DNA from: an uncultured bacterium
Lineage (GTDB): Bacteria; Actinomycetota; Coriobacteriia; Coriobacteriales; Coriobacteriaceae
DNA: 18,442 nucleotides
Assembly (NCBI GenBank): GCA_905215725.1
Contig: CAJMRD010000040.1
Location: forward strand, 1 to 18,442
Reading direction: 5' to 3'
Below, one piece after another: positions 1-7,550 of the stretch (positions are counted from its first letter, which is position 1; each line of letters starts with the position of its first letter). The notes beneath the pieces are model-generated. The model saw only the letters and a list, made by a program, of their open reading frames with translations, was not told the DNA's origin and did no database searches. Made by a program: the position numbers and the translations under genes.

Positions 1-693
1 GGCGACAAGTGCCCCGAAAGCCGCCGTGCTGCCCGCAGGGGCGGCCTGGGAGCCAGACACGGCGCGTGCCGCGGCGGCGATGTCGTCGCGATTGAAGGAG
101 CCGGTCTGCCCGCCGTTGGTGAGCTCGTCGATGGCGACTTGATAGACGTCGCGCGAGTGTGCAGGGTCGCAGCTCACCGGCGAATCGTCGTCAAGCATAC
201 TGTCGATCATGGACCAAGCCTCGTCCTCGTCCATAGCATCTGCGGCTCGAGCGATGGTAGGGACACCATCATCGGCATGACGGCGCTGGAACGCACCAGT
301 CAGGCCGGAAAGGAATGCCGAGGTAGACTGCTCCGCCTGAGCCTGAGAATCAGAAGCCGCAGCGTAAGGAGTCGCATCCTGCTGCTGAGCTGAAATCGAG
401 GCGGTCTTGAACTCGCTTTGATGCTGATTGAGATTGGCGGCACCGCCCATGGCATCGGGCTGGAACAGACGCTCTTCACGCTGCGCACGATACTCGGAGA
501 TACCCAGCGAGGCGGCATAGATGCCCACGCCCGCCACCGCGCCCACGGCGAAGGGAACCGCACCCGCCACGACCGTCTCGTTCACAGACGAAAACGGCAG
601 CGTCGCGGCATACATAACCACGGGAGCGGCAAGGCCGATCCCGCACGAAAGTCCGGCAAGGACTGCTCGTTGTGTTGCATCAGAAGAAGCCAT
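1..693 (-). CDS. Hypothetical two-helix membrane protein, 3' end outside window
   Basis: The reading frame is open from an ATG at 693 to the left edge (231 codons, no stop), so the C-terminus is missing. A GGGGAG ribosome binding site lies about 7 bases before the ATG. The protein begins MASSDATQRAVLAG and has two hydrophobic segments, roughly residues 11-31 and 41-65, separated by a short polar loop. The rest is hydrophilic and acidic, rich in Ala, Gln, Asp and Ser, with a DDD/DEDE patch around residues 140-165. This suggests a membrane-anchored protein with a long soluble, probably partly disordered tail. I do not recognise a family or catalytic motif. It lies downstream of rho on the same strand but has a terminator and its own candidate promoter in between, so it is probably a separate unit. 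Confidence 0.7.
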   Translation of the reverse strand, partial: MASSDATQRAVLAGLSCGIGLAAPVVMYAATLPFSSVNETVVAGAVPFAVGAVAGVGIYAASLGISEYRAQREERLFQPDAMGGAANLNQHQSEFKTASISAQQQDATPYAAASDSQAQAEQSTSAFLSGLTGAFQRRHADDGVPTIARAADAMDEDEAWSMIDSMLDDDSPVSCDPAHSRDVYQVAIDELTNGGQTGSFNRDDIAAAARAVSGSQAAPAGSTAAFGALVA

Positions 694-829
694 GAGCTCT
701 CCCCATCTTCCAGCACCCAAATCGCATCATTCAGTTGGCTGCGCGAGAGAAGATGAAGCGGGGCTATGCCCCAAAGCAACGGTATATGGTTCGTTTCATC
801 TGCGTTATCCGTCGCGAAGCTTAAAAGCT

Positions 830-858
830 ATTATGCGAAACCGCCCTGTCGATTGCAA
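830..858 (-). promoter_or_regulatory. Candidate sigma-70-type promoter for the 1-693 gene
   Basis: On the minus strand, TTGCAA (853-858) and CATAAT (830-835) are separated by exactly 17 bases. They match TTGACA and TATAAT at 4/6 and 5/6 positions. Transcription would start near 823, giving a leader of about 130 bases before the ATG at 693. The remaining DNA between 694 and 936 shows no other gene or clear structure. Confidence 0.45.
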
Positions 859-936
859 GCGACGATGTCGGATTGAAACGGGAAACCTGCTGCTTGCCAG
901 TCTTATGGTCAAAAATAAGCGCGGAGCGGCGATATA

Positions 937-969
937 GAAAAGGGCCGAGGCTCAAAGCCCCGACCCTTT
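937..969 (-). terminator. Intrinsic terminator of rho
   Basis: Read on the minus strand, 939-952 pairs with 956-969 in a continuous GC-rich stem with a 3-base loop, followed by a U-rich tract. Two of the pairs are G-U on this strand but would be C-A mismatches on the other, so the hairpin is built for minus-strand RNA. It lies about 40 bases after the rho stop codon. Confidence 0.85.
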
Positions 970-1006
970 ATTGCATTGATGACTATCGCTGCGTGTGGAT
1001 GACAAC

Positions 1007-3562
1007 CTAGAACGTCTGCTCGTAGTCGCTGTGCTTTTTGGCCGAACGCACCAGGAACTCCTGGTTGGTGTTGGTGCCCTTAAGACCCTTGATAAACGAC
1101 GCAGCTGCGCGCTCGGTGTTGTTCATGCCGGCAAGAATGCGACGCAGGCCAAAGACAAACGGACGCATCTGCTCGTCAACCAACAGGTCCTCGTTACGCG
1201 TACCGGAGGCAACGGGGTCGATAGCCGGGAAGATGCGGCGGTCGGCCAGGTCGCGGTCGAGCTTGAGCTCCATGTTGCCGGTGCCCTTGAACTCCTCAAA
1301 GATGACCTCGTCCATCTTGGAGCCGGTGTCGATGAGGGCAGAGGCCAGGATGGTGAGCGAGCCACCGTTCTCGATATTGCGGGCTGCGCCCAGGAAGCGC
1401 TTGGGCGGATACAGTGCCGCCGAATCGACGCCGCCCGAAAGGATGCGGCCTGAGGCGGGCGCCGCCAAGTTGTAGGCGCGGGCAAGACGCGTGATGGAGT
1501 CGAGCACCACCACGACATCGCCGCCCAGCTCCACGATGCGCTTGGCGCGCTCGATGACGAGCTCTGCCACACGAGTGTGGTTGTCGGCGGGCATATCGAA
1601 GGTCGACGCCACAACCTCGCCCTTGATGGAACGCTGCATATCGGTAACCTCTTCGGGGCGCTCGTCGACGAGCAGGCAGATGAGGTGCACCTCGGGGTTG
1701 TTAATCGAGATAGACTGGCAGATCTTCTTGAGGATTGTGGTCTTGCCGGCCTTGGGCGGGGACACGATCAAGCCACGCTGACCCTTGCCGATCGGCGACA
1801 CGATGTCGATGGCGCGACCGGTAATGGAGTCCTTGCCATGCTCCATGCGCAGCGGCTCGTTGGGATAGACCGGGGTGAGGTCACCGAACTTGGGGCGGTT
1901 GCGAATCTGCTCGGGGTCTAGACCGTTGACGGTCGTGATTTTGGCGAGGCCGGCGCGCTTGTCGCCGCCGCGCGAAGGACGAAGCGAGCCCTCGATGACG
2001 TCGCCCGTGCGCAGACGCGCGGAGCGGATGAGGTAGGCGGGCACGAAGGCGTCGTCGTTGGACTTCATGTAGCCATGGGCATGGATGATACCGGAGCTGT
2101 CCGGACGAATCTGCAGGATGCCCTTGATGTCGCGGAAGCCCTCGGCCTTCGCGGCGGTGACGTAGATCTCCTCGACGAGCTCGGCTTTCTTCTTGCCGGT
2201 CGTCTCAATCTCGAACTCCTTGGCCTTCTCGCGCAGCTCGGCGACCTTCATGGCCGCGAGCTCCTCGCGCGAAAGCGTGGGCTCGGTGGGAGCGGCATTA
2301 CGCTCCTTGTTGCGCTGCTTGCGATCGCGCTGGCGGTTGCGGCGGTCGTTGTTGCGCTCGTCCTTGCGCTCGTTGCGCTCGTCGTTGCGCTTGTGCTGGC
2401 GACGGTTGGGGCGAGCGCCGTCTTCGGCCTCGGCGGGCACGGCGCCATCGGTTGCGGCGGCATCGGCGTTAGCCGCAGTATCATCGCTGGCCTCGGCCTT
2501 GGAATCGCCCTGCAGCTCGGCCTCGGCCTGCTGCTCGGACGCCTTGGCCTTAGCGGACTTCTTACGACCGCGCTTGGGCTTCTCGGACGCAGACTGTTCG
2601 ACGTCTTGGGGCTCGGCGGCATCAGTCGATGCATCGGCGGTCGTCTCGGCGGAATCCTCGGACGCACCCTTCTTGGCAGTCTTGGCCTTGGACGTGCGCT
2701 TAGCAGCAGTACGATGGCTGCGACCAGGACGGACGTCGGCGGGCTCGACATCGGCGGGAGCGGCCTCGGAAGTCGTAGCATCCTGGACGGGTGCATCGGC
2801 AGCGGTTGCAGACTCGGCGGTCGCCGCAGCATCCCGAGCGGCTGCAGCTGCGGCTGCGGCCTTCTCTGCCTCGACGAAGGCCTTGGGCTTGCGACCGCGA
2901 CGGTGCGGGCGCAAAGCCGGATCGACAACGGGAACTTCGCTGGCCTCGACAGGCGCAGCGGACTCAGCAGGCGATGTGCCCTCCCCTGCCGCGGAACGAA
3001 CCGAAGCCTCGGTGAGCTCGAGGGTTACCTGATCGGCAACCTGCTCGGCCTTAGCAGCCGTGCGACGGCGTGTGCGCGGTGCCGGCTTCTCGGTCGGCTG
3101 GTCGGCGGCAGGTGTCTCGGGCACAGACGGAGCTGCAAGCTCGGTCAGAGCCGCGGCCTCGCGCTCGGCAGCACGACGGCGGGCGCGCACCACCTGAGCC
3201 TCGCTAATCTGCGCCAACGCACGCGCCTGCGCGACCTCATCGGAAATCGGCTCCGAGGAGTCAGCTGCAACGGTGCGCTTGACGCGCGTCGTGCGCGTGG
3301 TACGGCGCTTGGGCTTGGTGACCTCCTCGCCGTCAGCAGCAGACTTGGCCGTGCGGCGCGTACGCTTGGGCTTTGCCGGAGCAGCCTCCTCACCAGTTGC
3401 AGGCACGGCCTTCTCAGCCGCTGAAGGCGTAGGCGTCGAAGCAGCCTTAGGCGTCTCAGGAGCCGAGGCTTGCGCGGGCGCCGCGACCTGGTCCAACGCA
3501 ACCGGTGCAGCGGGAGCGGCTTGCGTCGTCGTTATTTCGTTTTCTTGCTGTTGATCAGACAC
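1007..3562 (-). CDS. rho: Transcription termination factor Rho with very long disordered N-terminal extension
   Basis: Hexameric RNA helicase that ends transcription at C-rich, untranslated RNA. The 851-residue product starts at a GTG; the Shine-Dalgarno is weak (purine stretch GAAAAGAAAG). Residues 1 to about 425 are low-complexity, Ala/Glu/Lys/Pro-rich, with scattered RRxxRK-type basic clusters and an Arg/Asn/Asp/Lys-rich linker at about 383-421. The conserved core follows: Rho N-terminal helical domain from about 427, cold-shock-like RNA-binding domain (GILQIRPDSSG..., about 477-530), Walker A PPKAGKTT (602-609, Lys607), Walker B/DSITR (Asp688), and the intact C-terminal ring region ending in KGTNTNQEFL. 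E. coli Rho has about 420 residues; actinobacterial Rho proteins commonly carry insertions or extensions, but this one is about as long as the whole core. It is transcribed alone, with its own promoter and terminator. Identity of the core is certain. Confidence 0.98.
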   Translation of the reverse strand: MSDQQQENEITTTQAAPAAPVALDQVAAPAQASAPETPKAASTPTPSAAEKAVPATGEEAAPAKPKRTRRTAKSAADGEEVTKPKRRTTRTTRVKRTVAADSSEPISDEVAQARALAQISEAQVVRARRRAAEREAAALTELAAPSVPETPAADQPTEKPAPRTRRRTAAKAEQVADQVTLELTEASVRSAAGEGTSPAESAAPVEASEVPVVDPALRPHRRGRKPKAFVEAEKAAAAAAAARDAAATAESATAADAPVQDATTSEAAPADVEPADVRPGRSHRTAAKRTSKAKTAKKGASEDSAETTADASTDAAEPQDVEQSASEKPKRGRKKSAKAKASEQQAEAELQGDSKAEASDDTAANADAAATDGAVPAEAEDGARPNRRQHKRNDERNERKDERNNDRRNRQRDRKQRNKERNAAPTEPTLSREELAAMKVAELREKAKEFEIETTGKKKAELVEEIYVTAAKAEGFRDIKGILQIRPDSSGIIHAHGYMKSNDDAFVPAYLIRSARLRTGDVIEGSLRPSRGGDKRAGLAKITTVNGLDPEQIRNRPKFGDLTPVYPNEPLRMEHGKDSITGRAIDIVSPIGKGQRGLIVSPPKAGKTTILKKICQSISINNPEVHLICLLVDERPEEVTDMQRSIKGEVVASTFDMPADNHTRVAELVIERAKRIVELGGDVVVVLDSITRLARAYNLAAPASGRILSGGVDSAALYPPKRFLGAARNIENGGSLTILASALIDTGSKMDEVIFEEFKGTGNMELKLDRDLADRRIFPAIDPVASGTRNEDLLVDEQMRPFVFGLRRILAGMNNTERAAASFIKGLKGTNTNQEFLVRSAKKHSDYEQTF

Positions 3563-3706
3563 AGTGTTTGCTCAACTTTCTTTTCAAGCCCTGTGATCAC
3601 ATGCTCCCTGCATAAACCTTCAGGGCGGCTAAACAGTCTAGCTCCGTCAAATACCGACGGACATCATTGATCTGTATCGAGATATTTGCGTCATATACGC
3701 AGCGTT

Positions 3707-3734
3707 AGTGTAACACAACCGCAACCACCTGCAA
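3707..3734 (-). promoter_or_regulatory. Candidate extended -10 promoter of rho
   Basis: On the minus strand, TTGCAG (3729-3734) is followed after 16 bases by TACACT (3707-3712), preceded by TGT as in an extended -10 element. The start would be near 3700, giving a leader of about 138 bases. That leader can form a 6-bp hairpin (UCCGUC/GACGGA, about 3642-3661). Many rho genes are autoregulated in the leader, but I see no specific proof of that here. Confidence 0.5.
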
Positions 3735-3818
3735 CTTAGTCATTGAGGACGTTCTTAAACGACTAGTCAAAAGGGACAATCTTTGGTTTAACACCCACAA
3801 ATCTGACTGCCTCCGCCA

Positions 3819-3968
3819 AAACTGTGGCGGTTTACTACGATGAATCGCTCAACCGCGATCACTCCGAAACTTGTTGAACTAAAACCGCAGGTAGATGCCT
3901 TGCACTTTTTTGCGAAAAGCCGGCGTAGTTGGAATTTCTCATTTCATCGTAGTAAACCGGCATAGTTT
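3819..3968. repeat. 26-bp inverted repeat element in the rho-argS gap
   Basis: The segment 3819-3844 matches the reverse complement of 3943-3968 at 24 of 26 positions, with a perfect 17-base core (CGGTTTACTACGATGAA at 3828-3844 and inverted at 3943-3959). The arms are 98 bases apart. The element is less GC-rich than the genes around it. Both arms, read outside-in, can be translated with the same VYYDE peptide: 3824 onward on the plus strand and 3963 onward on the minus strand. A short direct repeat, CCGGC(G/A)TAGTT, also occurs at 3920 and 3957. It could be a non-autonomous mobile element, a dispersed palindromic repeat or a gene remnant. It lies within the 528-base gap that also holds the rho promoter and the argS terminator; no long gene is visible there. 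Confidence 0.7.
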
Positions 3969-4012
3969 CGTATTTCCAGCAGTTCCAAATTCGTCAATAC
4001 GTCGGCGTTTGC

Positions 4013-4045
4013 AAAAAGCCCGACCTCCGTGGGAGATCGGGCTTT
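4013..4045 (-). terminator. Intrinsic terminator of argS
   Basis: On the minus strand a 14-bp stem (4032-4045 with 4015-4028, one G-U pair) encloses a 3-base CAC loop and is followed by a run of U. It starts about 45 bases after the argS stop codon. It separates argS transcription from the repeat element and rho. Confidence 0.92.
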
Positions 4046-4090
4046 CAAGGCTTAGTTAAACCAAGTCTGTACGGTCAAATGACCCGTAGC

Positions 4091-5944
4091 TTACATCTGC
4101 TCGGGCGCGGAAACGCCAACGAGGGTGAGCACCAGGGCGAGCGTCACACGGACGGCATCGCAAGCGGCCAGACGGGCACGCGAAAGCTCGGGGTCGACGG
4201 GACGGCCCTCGCTCGGCAGCACCTGACAGGCAGCGTAGAAGCTGTGGAAGTCGCCGGCGAGTTCCTCAGCAAAGTGCGTCAGACGGAACGGGGCGCGGTC
4301 GCGAGCGCAGCTGGCGATGAGGTCGGTGAGCTCGTTGAGCTTGCGCGAAAGGGCGAGCTCGGTCGGGTCGGTCAGCAGCGAGTAATCGACGTTCTCACCG
4401 ATGGCCTTGGCGGCGACGGCCTTCATGCCCATCTCGTCAGCCTGCTCGGGCGTAACGTCAGCGGCACGGCGCAGGATGGAGCACACGCGGGCGTGAGCGT
4501 ACTGCACGTAGTACACCGGGTTGGAGTTGTCGCGCTTCTTGACGGCCTCAATATCGAAGTCGACCATCTGGTTGGAGCTCTTGGAGATGAGGGTGTAACG
4601 GGCAGCGTCGGAGCCGACCTCGTCGACGAGCTCCTGCAGGGTCACCATGGTGCCCTTACGCTTGGACATACGGACGGGCTTGCCGTTGCGCAGCAGGTTG
4701 ACGAGCTGGCCCAGCAGAACCTCAAACTTGCCGGGGTAACCCAAGGCATCGCAGACGCAGCGGACGCGCTCGATGTAGCCGTGGTGGTCGGCGCCCCAGA
4801 TGTCGATGACGTGGTCGACGCGCTGGAACTTATCCCAGTGATAGGCAACGTCGGAGGCGAAGTAGGTGTACTCGCCGTCGGACTTGATCAGAACGCGGTC
4901 CTTGTCATCGCCCAGGTCGGTGGAGCGGAACCACAGGGCGCCGTCCTTGGTGTAGAGATAGCCCATCTTGTCGAGCTTCTCAAAAGCGCGGTCGACGGCG
5001 GAGGTGCCGGCGGTCTCGACCTCGGTGTCCTTCACATACAGCGAGCGCTCGGAGAACCAACGATCGAAGTCGCAGTTAACGGCATGGCAAAGGTCGCGCA
5101 TGTTGTCGACCATCTTTACATAGCCGCGCTCGCGGAAGCTCTCCATGCGCTCCTGCGGATCGGCGTTGACCCACTTATCGCCGTCGGTGCGCCAGAACTC
5201 GGCGGCCTCGTCGATGATGTAGTCGCCGCCGTAGGAGTCCTTGCCCAGGGTCTCGGCAAAGTTGTCCTGATACGGATGGGTCTCGGGATGCTCGTCGTTC
5301 TCGTCGGCAACAAAGGCGTCGCGGTCGGCGATCAGCAGCTTGTGAGCCTCGTCGATATCCACGCCCTGCTTGGCGATGATGTCGGCAAGCTGCATATAGC
5401 GCGTGCTGATGGAGTTGCCGAAGGTGTTCATCTGAGAGCCGTGGTCGTTGATGTAGAACTCACGCTGGATGTCGTAACCGGCGTGATCCATAACGCGGCA
5501 GAGCGAGTCGCCCAGCGCGGCCCAGCGGCCGTGGCCGATGTGCATGGGGCCGACGGGGTTGGCGGAAACGAACTCGACCTGGGTCTTCAGGCCACCACCG
5601 ACGTTGGACTTAGCGAAGTCCATACCCTTCTTGCGAGCCTCGCCAAAGATGGCATTCTTGACGGCAACGGAGAGGTAGAAGTTGATGAAGCCGGGGCCTG
5701 CGATCTCGACCTTCTCGATCGCGGGGTCCTCGGGCATATGGGCAACGATGGCCTCGGCGATCTTGCGCGGGGCGCAGTGGGCCAGCTTGGCGGACTTCAG
5801 GGCCATGGTAGAGGTCCACTCGCCATGAGAAGTGTCAGCCGGTCGCTCGATAGCGCAATCGTCAAGTTCAAATGCGGAAAGGTCGCCGGCCTCCTGGGCC
5901 GCAGCAAGCGCAGCGCGTACCAGCTCTTCAATCTTCTCGGGCAT
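4091..5944 (-). CDS. argS: Arginyl-tRNA synthetase
   Basis: Charges tRNA-Arg with arginine; class I aminoacyl-tRNA synthetase, cytoplasmic. I place the start at the ATG at 5944 (MPEKIEELVRAALAAAQ), 617 residues, because AAGGAGG sits 4 bases upstream. The frame stays open for 30 more codons upstream but without a ribosome site. An N-terminal Arg-specific domain occupies about residues 1-110. The HIGH motif is HIGH at 135-138 within the typical VEFVSANPVGPMHIGHGRW block, and the second signature is MSKRKGT at 426-432. The C-terminal DALR anticodon-binding domain begins near YVQYAHARV and runs to the end. Length and motif order are normal. The gene is divergent from carD across a 342-base gap and has its own terminator. 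Arginine T-box leaders exist in some Gram-positives; I see none here. Confidence 0.98.
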   Translation of the reverse strand: MPEKIEELVRAALAAAQEAGDLSAFELDDCAIERPADTSHGEWTSTMALKSAKLAHCAPRKIAEAIVAHMPEDPAIEKVEIAGPGFINFYLSVAVKNAIFGEARKKGMDFAKSNVGGGLKTQVEFVSANPVGPMHIGHGRWAALGDSLCRVMDHAGYDIQREFYINDHGSQMNTFGNSISTRYMQLADIIAKQGVDIDEAHKLLIADRDAFVADENDEHPETHPYQDNFAETLGKDSYGGDYIIDEAAEFWRTDGDKWVNADPQERMESFRERGYVKMVDNMRDLCHAVNCDFDRWFSERSLYVKDTEVETAGTSAVDRAFEKLDKMGYLYTKDGALWFRSTDLGDDKDRVLIKSDGEYTYFASDVAYHWDKFQRVDHVIDIWGADHHGYIERVRCVCDALGYPGKFEVLLGQLVNLLRNGKPVRMSKRKGTMVTLQELVDEVGSDAARYTLISKSSNQMVDFDIEAVKKRDNSNPVYYVQYAHARVCSILRRAADVTPEQADEMGMKAVAAKAIGENVDYSLLTDPTELALSRKLNELTDLIASCARDRAPFRLTHFAEELAGDFHSFYAACQVLPSEGRPVDPELSRARLAACDAVRVTLALVLTLVGVSAPEQM

Positions 5945-6004
5945 AGATCCTCCTTGTGTTAAAGCCCCCGAGCTCTTGGTCACTCGTAGGGCAAAAGCCA
6001 GAGT

Positions 6005-6013
6005 TTGTAGCAC
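6005..6013 (-). promoter_or_regulatory. Candidate extended -10 promoter of argS
   Basis: On the minus strand TGC precedes TACAAA (6005-6010), giving an extended -10 with no convincing -35. The start would be near 5998, with a leader of about 54 bases ending in AAGGAGG before the argS ATG. Confidence 0.35.
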
Positions 6014-6243
6014 TCTATCACAAGCGACGGGCACTGTCGCAGGGTAAAGCTAATAGATATTGCATATGCACAAAAATGACTACAGCTTGTATGGAGTCAC
6101 TCAAAGATGCCGGTCTGCCTGCAGATTATGCAGGCGTTGAAAATGCATAAAGGTGTGAATGAGCTGCGTCTGTTATCGAATACTCTTACCTATCAGAGTT
6201 GTGTGCTTTTCCTGCATAAAGTACGGGTTTGCGCACGTCAGCG

Positions 6244-6252
6244 TGTTATTCT
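6244..6252 (+). promoter_or_regulatory. Candidate extended -10 promoter of carD
   Basis: TGT followed by TATTCT (6247-6252) forms an extended -10 element about 35 bases before the carD ATG. No good -35 is present at the right spacing. The layout matches the candidates found for rho and argS. Confidence 0.35.
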
Positions 6253-6286
6253 AGACATACGTAAATTCGTATAAGTTGGAGGTAGC

Positions 6287-6772
6287 ATGTTCTCAATCGG
6301 TCAACACGTCATTCATCCGGGCCAGGGAGTCTGCACCGTCGTCGGTTTTAGGGACGACACACCGCAGCCCATGCTGCTGCTCGAGACCAAGCAGGGACAT
6401 GCGCAGACGATCCTCATGTACCCCGTGGCGCAGGCCGACCGTCTGCACGCCGCCATCTCTCAGCAAGATGCCGAGCACCTGCTGAGCCACTATGACGAGC
6501 TGGAGTGCGACACCTTTACCGAGCGTAACAGCTCGCTTGAGGAGACACACTTTAAGCAGCAGCTCAAGCTGGGCGCGCCCGAGACGGTCCGCGTGGCAAA
6601 GACCATGATGCACCGCATTCGCCAGGCCGAGGAAGCTGATAAAAAACCCAGCTCCTACTACATGCGCGTACTCAAGGAGGCCAAACGCCGCTCCATCGAG
6701 GAGTTCGCCGTGGCCCTTGGCGTCACCGAGGAGGCCGCCGAAGCCCGCCTAGCCCAAGCCGCCCTCAACTAA
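6287..6772 (+). CDS. carD: CarD/CdnL family RNA polymerase-binding regulator
   Basis: CarD/CdnL proteins bind the RNA polymerase beta subunit and stabilise the open promoter complex, mainly at rRNA and housekeeping promoters. This 161-residue protein has the family layout: an N-terminal Tudor-like RNAP-interaction domain starting MFSIGQHVIHPGQGVCTVV (residues 1 to about 55), then an all-helical C-terminal DNA-contacting domain with the diagnostic stretch SYYMRVLKEAKRRSIEEFA near residues 123-141. The length is normal for the family. GGAGG lies 4 bases before the ATG. It is followed by a strong hairpin terminator, so it is probably monocistronic. The gene is divergent from argS. The N-terminal half departs from the mycobacterial sequence, so function in detail is inferred from the family. 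Confidence 0.88.
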   Translation: MFSIGQHVIHPGQGVCTVVGFRDDTPQPMLLLETKQGHAQTILMYPVAQADRLHAAISQQDAEHLLSHYDELECDTFTERNSSLEETHFKQQLKLGAPETVRVAKTMMHRIRQAEEADKKPSSYYMRVLKEAKRRSIEEFAVALGVTEEAAEARLAQAALN

Positions 6773-6785
6773 CCCATCCGCGCCA

Positions 6786-6826
6786 AAAACCACCACAAAG
6801 GGAACAGGCACCTTTGTGGTGGTTTT
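6786..6826. terminator. Terminator hairpin of carD; copy 1 of a 41-bp repeat
   Basis: A perfect 16-bp stem (6786-6801 with 6811-6826) encloses a 9-base loop (GAACAGGCA). Because the arms begin with AAAA and end with TTTT, it can act on either strand. It starts 13 bases after the carD stop codon. It differs from the hairpin at 7496-7536 at a single base. Confidence 0.9.
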
Positions 6827-6880
6827 CTTGTTCTAGTAGTATTCATTCTTATCGATACCCACGAGCACAAGGAGTCTCTT

Positions 6881-7480
6881 ATGGCAGAGCCGCTTACCGC
6901 CGGAATCACCCGCGACCGCGCGTTCGAACTGCTCAATGAGCACAACAAGGACCCGTTCCATATCACCCATGGCGAGACGGTCGAGGGCACTATGCGCTAC
7001 TTTGCGCGCGAGTTCGACCCCGAGAACGAGGAGTTTTGGGGCATCGTCGGTCTGCTGCACGACCTGGATTGGGAGGAGCATGAGGACGACCCCATTAACC
7101 ACACCATCTATGCTGCCGAGATTCTTGAGGGCGAAGGTGCGTCTCCCGAGCTCATTCGCGCCATCCAGACGCACACGTCGGACTTCAACACCTCACTACC
7201 CAAGCCCGAGCTGCAGATGGAAAAGATCCTGTTTGCCTGCGATGAGCTCACCGGCCTGATCGGCGCTGCCGTCATCATGCGCCCGAGCAAGAGCGTTATG
7301 GACTTTACGACCAAGTCGCTCAAGAAGAAGTTCAAGGACAAACGCTTTGCCGCCGGCTGCTCGCGCGACGTGATTTCGCAGGGCGCCGAGATGTTGGGCT
7401 GGGAGCTCCCCGAGCTCTTTGACCGCACCATCGCGGCCATGCAGTCCTTCGCCCCCGACCGAGATACCTTCCAGGCCTAA
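6881..7480 (+). CDS. HD-domain protein, probable metal-dependent phosphohydrolase
   Basis: The 199-residue protein has the HD-superfamily pattern: candidate histidines at 27 and 30 (HITHGETV), the HD pair at 60-61 in GLLHDLDWEE, a further histidine at 74, and an aspartate at 121 in CDELTGL. These residues bind one or two metal ions in family members that hydrolyse phosphate esters, often nucleotides. The substrate cannot be told from sequence. The C-terminal third (KSLKKKFKDKRFAAG...) is helical and basic. There is no signal peptide or membrane segment. AAGGAG lies 7 bases before the ATG. The gene is isolated between two nearly identical terminator hairpins, so it must use a promoter in the roughly 55 bases after the first; none is strong there. 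Similar proteins are often annotated as HDIG or hydrolase. Confidence 0.85.
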   Translation: MAEPLTAGITRDRAFELLNEHNKDPFHITHGETVEGTMRYFAREFDPENEEFWGIVGLLHDLDWEEHEDDPINHTIYAAEILEGEGASPELIRAIQTHTSDFNTSLPKPELQMEKILFACDELTGLIGAAVIMRPSKSVMDFTTKSLKKKFKDKRFAAGCSRDVISQGAEMLGWELPELFDRTIAAMQSFAPDRDTFQA

Positions 7481-7495
7481 CCGTCAACGCCACCT

Positions 7496-7537
7496 AAAAC
7501 CACCACAAAGGGGACAGGCACCTTTGTGGTGGTTTTT
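7496..7537. terminator. Bidirectional terminator; copy 2 of the 41-bp repeat
   Basis: A perfect 16-bp stem (7496-7511 with 7521-7536) with a 9-base loop (GGACAGGCA) lies between the convergent HD-domain gene and proA. The plus-strand side is followed by TTTTTG. It serves both genes and matches the hairpin after carD at 40 of 41 bases. Confidence 0.92.
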
Positions 7538-7550
7538 GTTTGCGCGGGCG

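Larger units (their letters stand above)
5945..6286. other. Divergent argS/carD intergenic region
   Basis: This 342-base gap holds the promoters of argS (leftward) and carD (rightward). It also contains a perfect 7-bp hairpin with a 5-base loop (GCCTGCA-GATTA-TGCAGGC, 6117-6135) with no U tract on either strand, a palindrome TGCATATGCA at 6061-6070, and two copies of TGCATAAAG near 6145 and 6213. The hairpin or palindrome could be an operator, but nothing identifies a regulator. The short open frames here lack ribosome sites and I do not call them genes. Confidence 0.5.

Noticed and set aside
2075..3424. Long open frame on the plus strand opposite rho (449 codons)
   Set aside because: It is antisense to the Ala/Glu/Lys-rich Rho extension; the product is Leu/Gly/Arg low-complexity, with no ribosome site or family features.
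4079..5962. Long open frame opposite argS (627 codons)
   Set aside because: A shadow of GC-rich codon use in a certain argS gene; the Val/Gly/Asp-rich translation has no domains.
6117..6135. Perfect 7-bp hairpin between argS and carD as a terminator
   Set aside because: No U tract follows on either strand and it lies between divergent genes, where a terminator has no obvious use.
5956..6150. Small open frame in the argS-carD gap
   Set aside because: No ribosome site, overlaps the argS promoter region, and has no conserved-looking composition.
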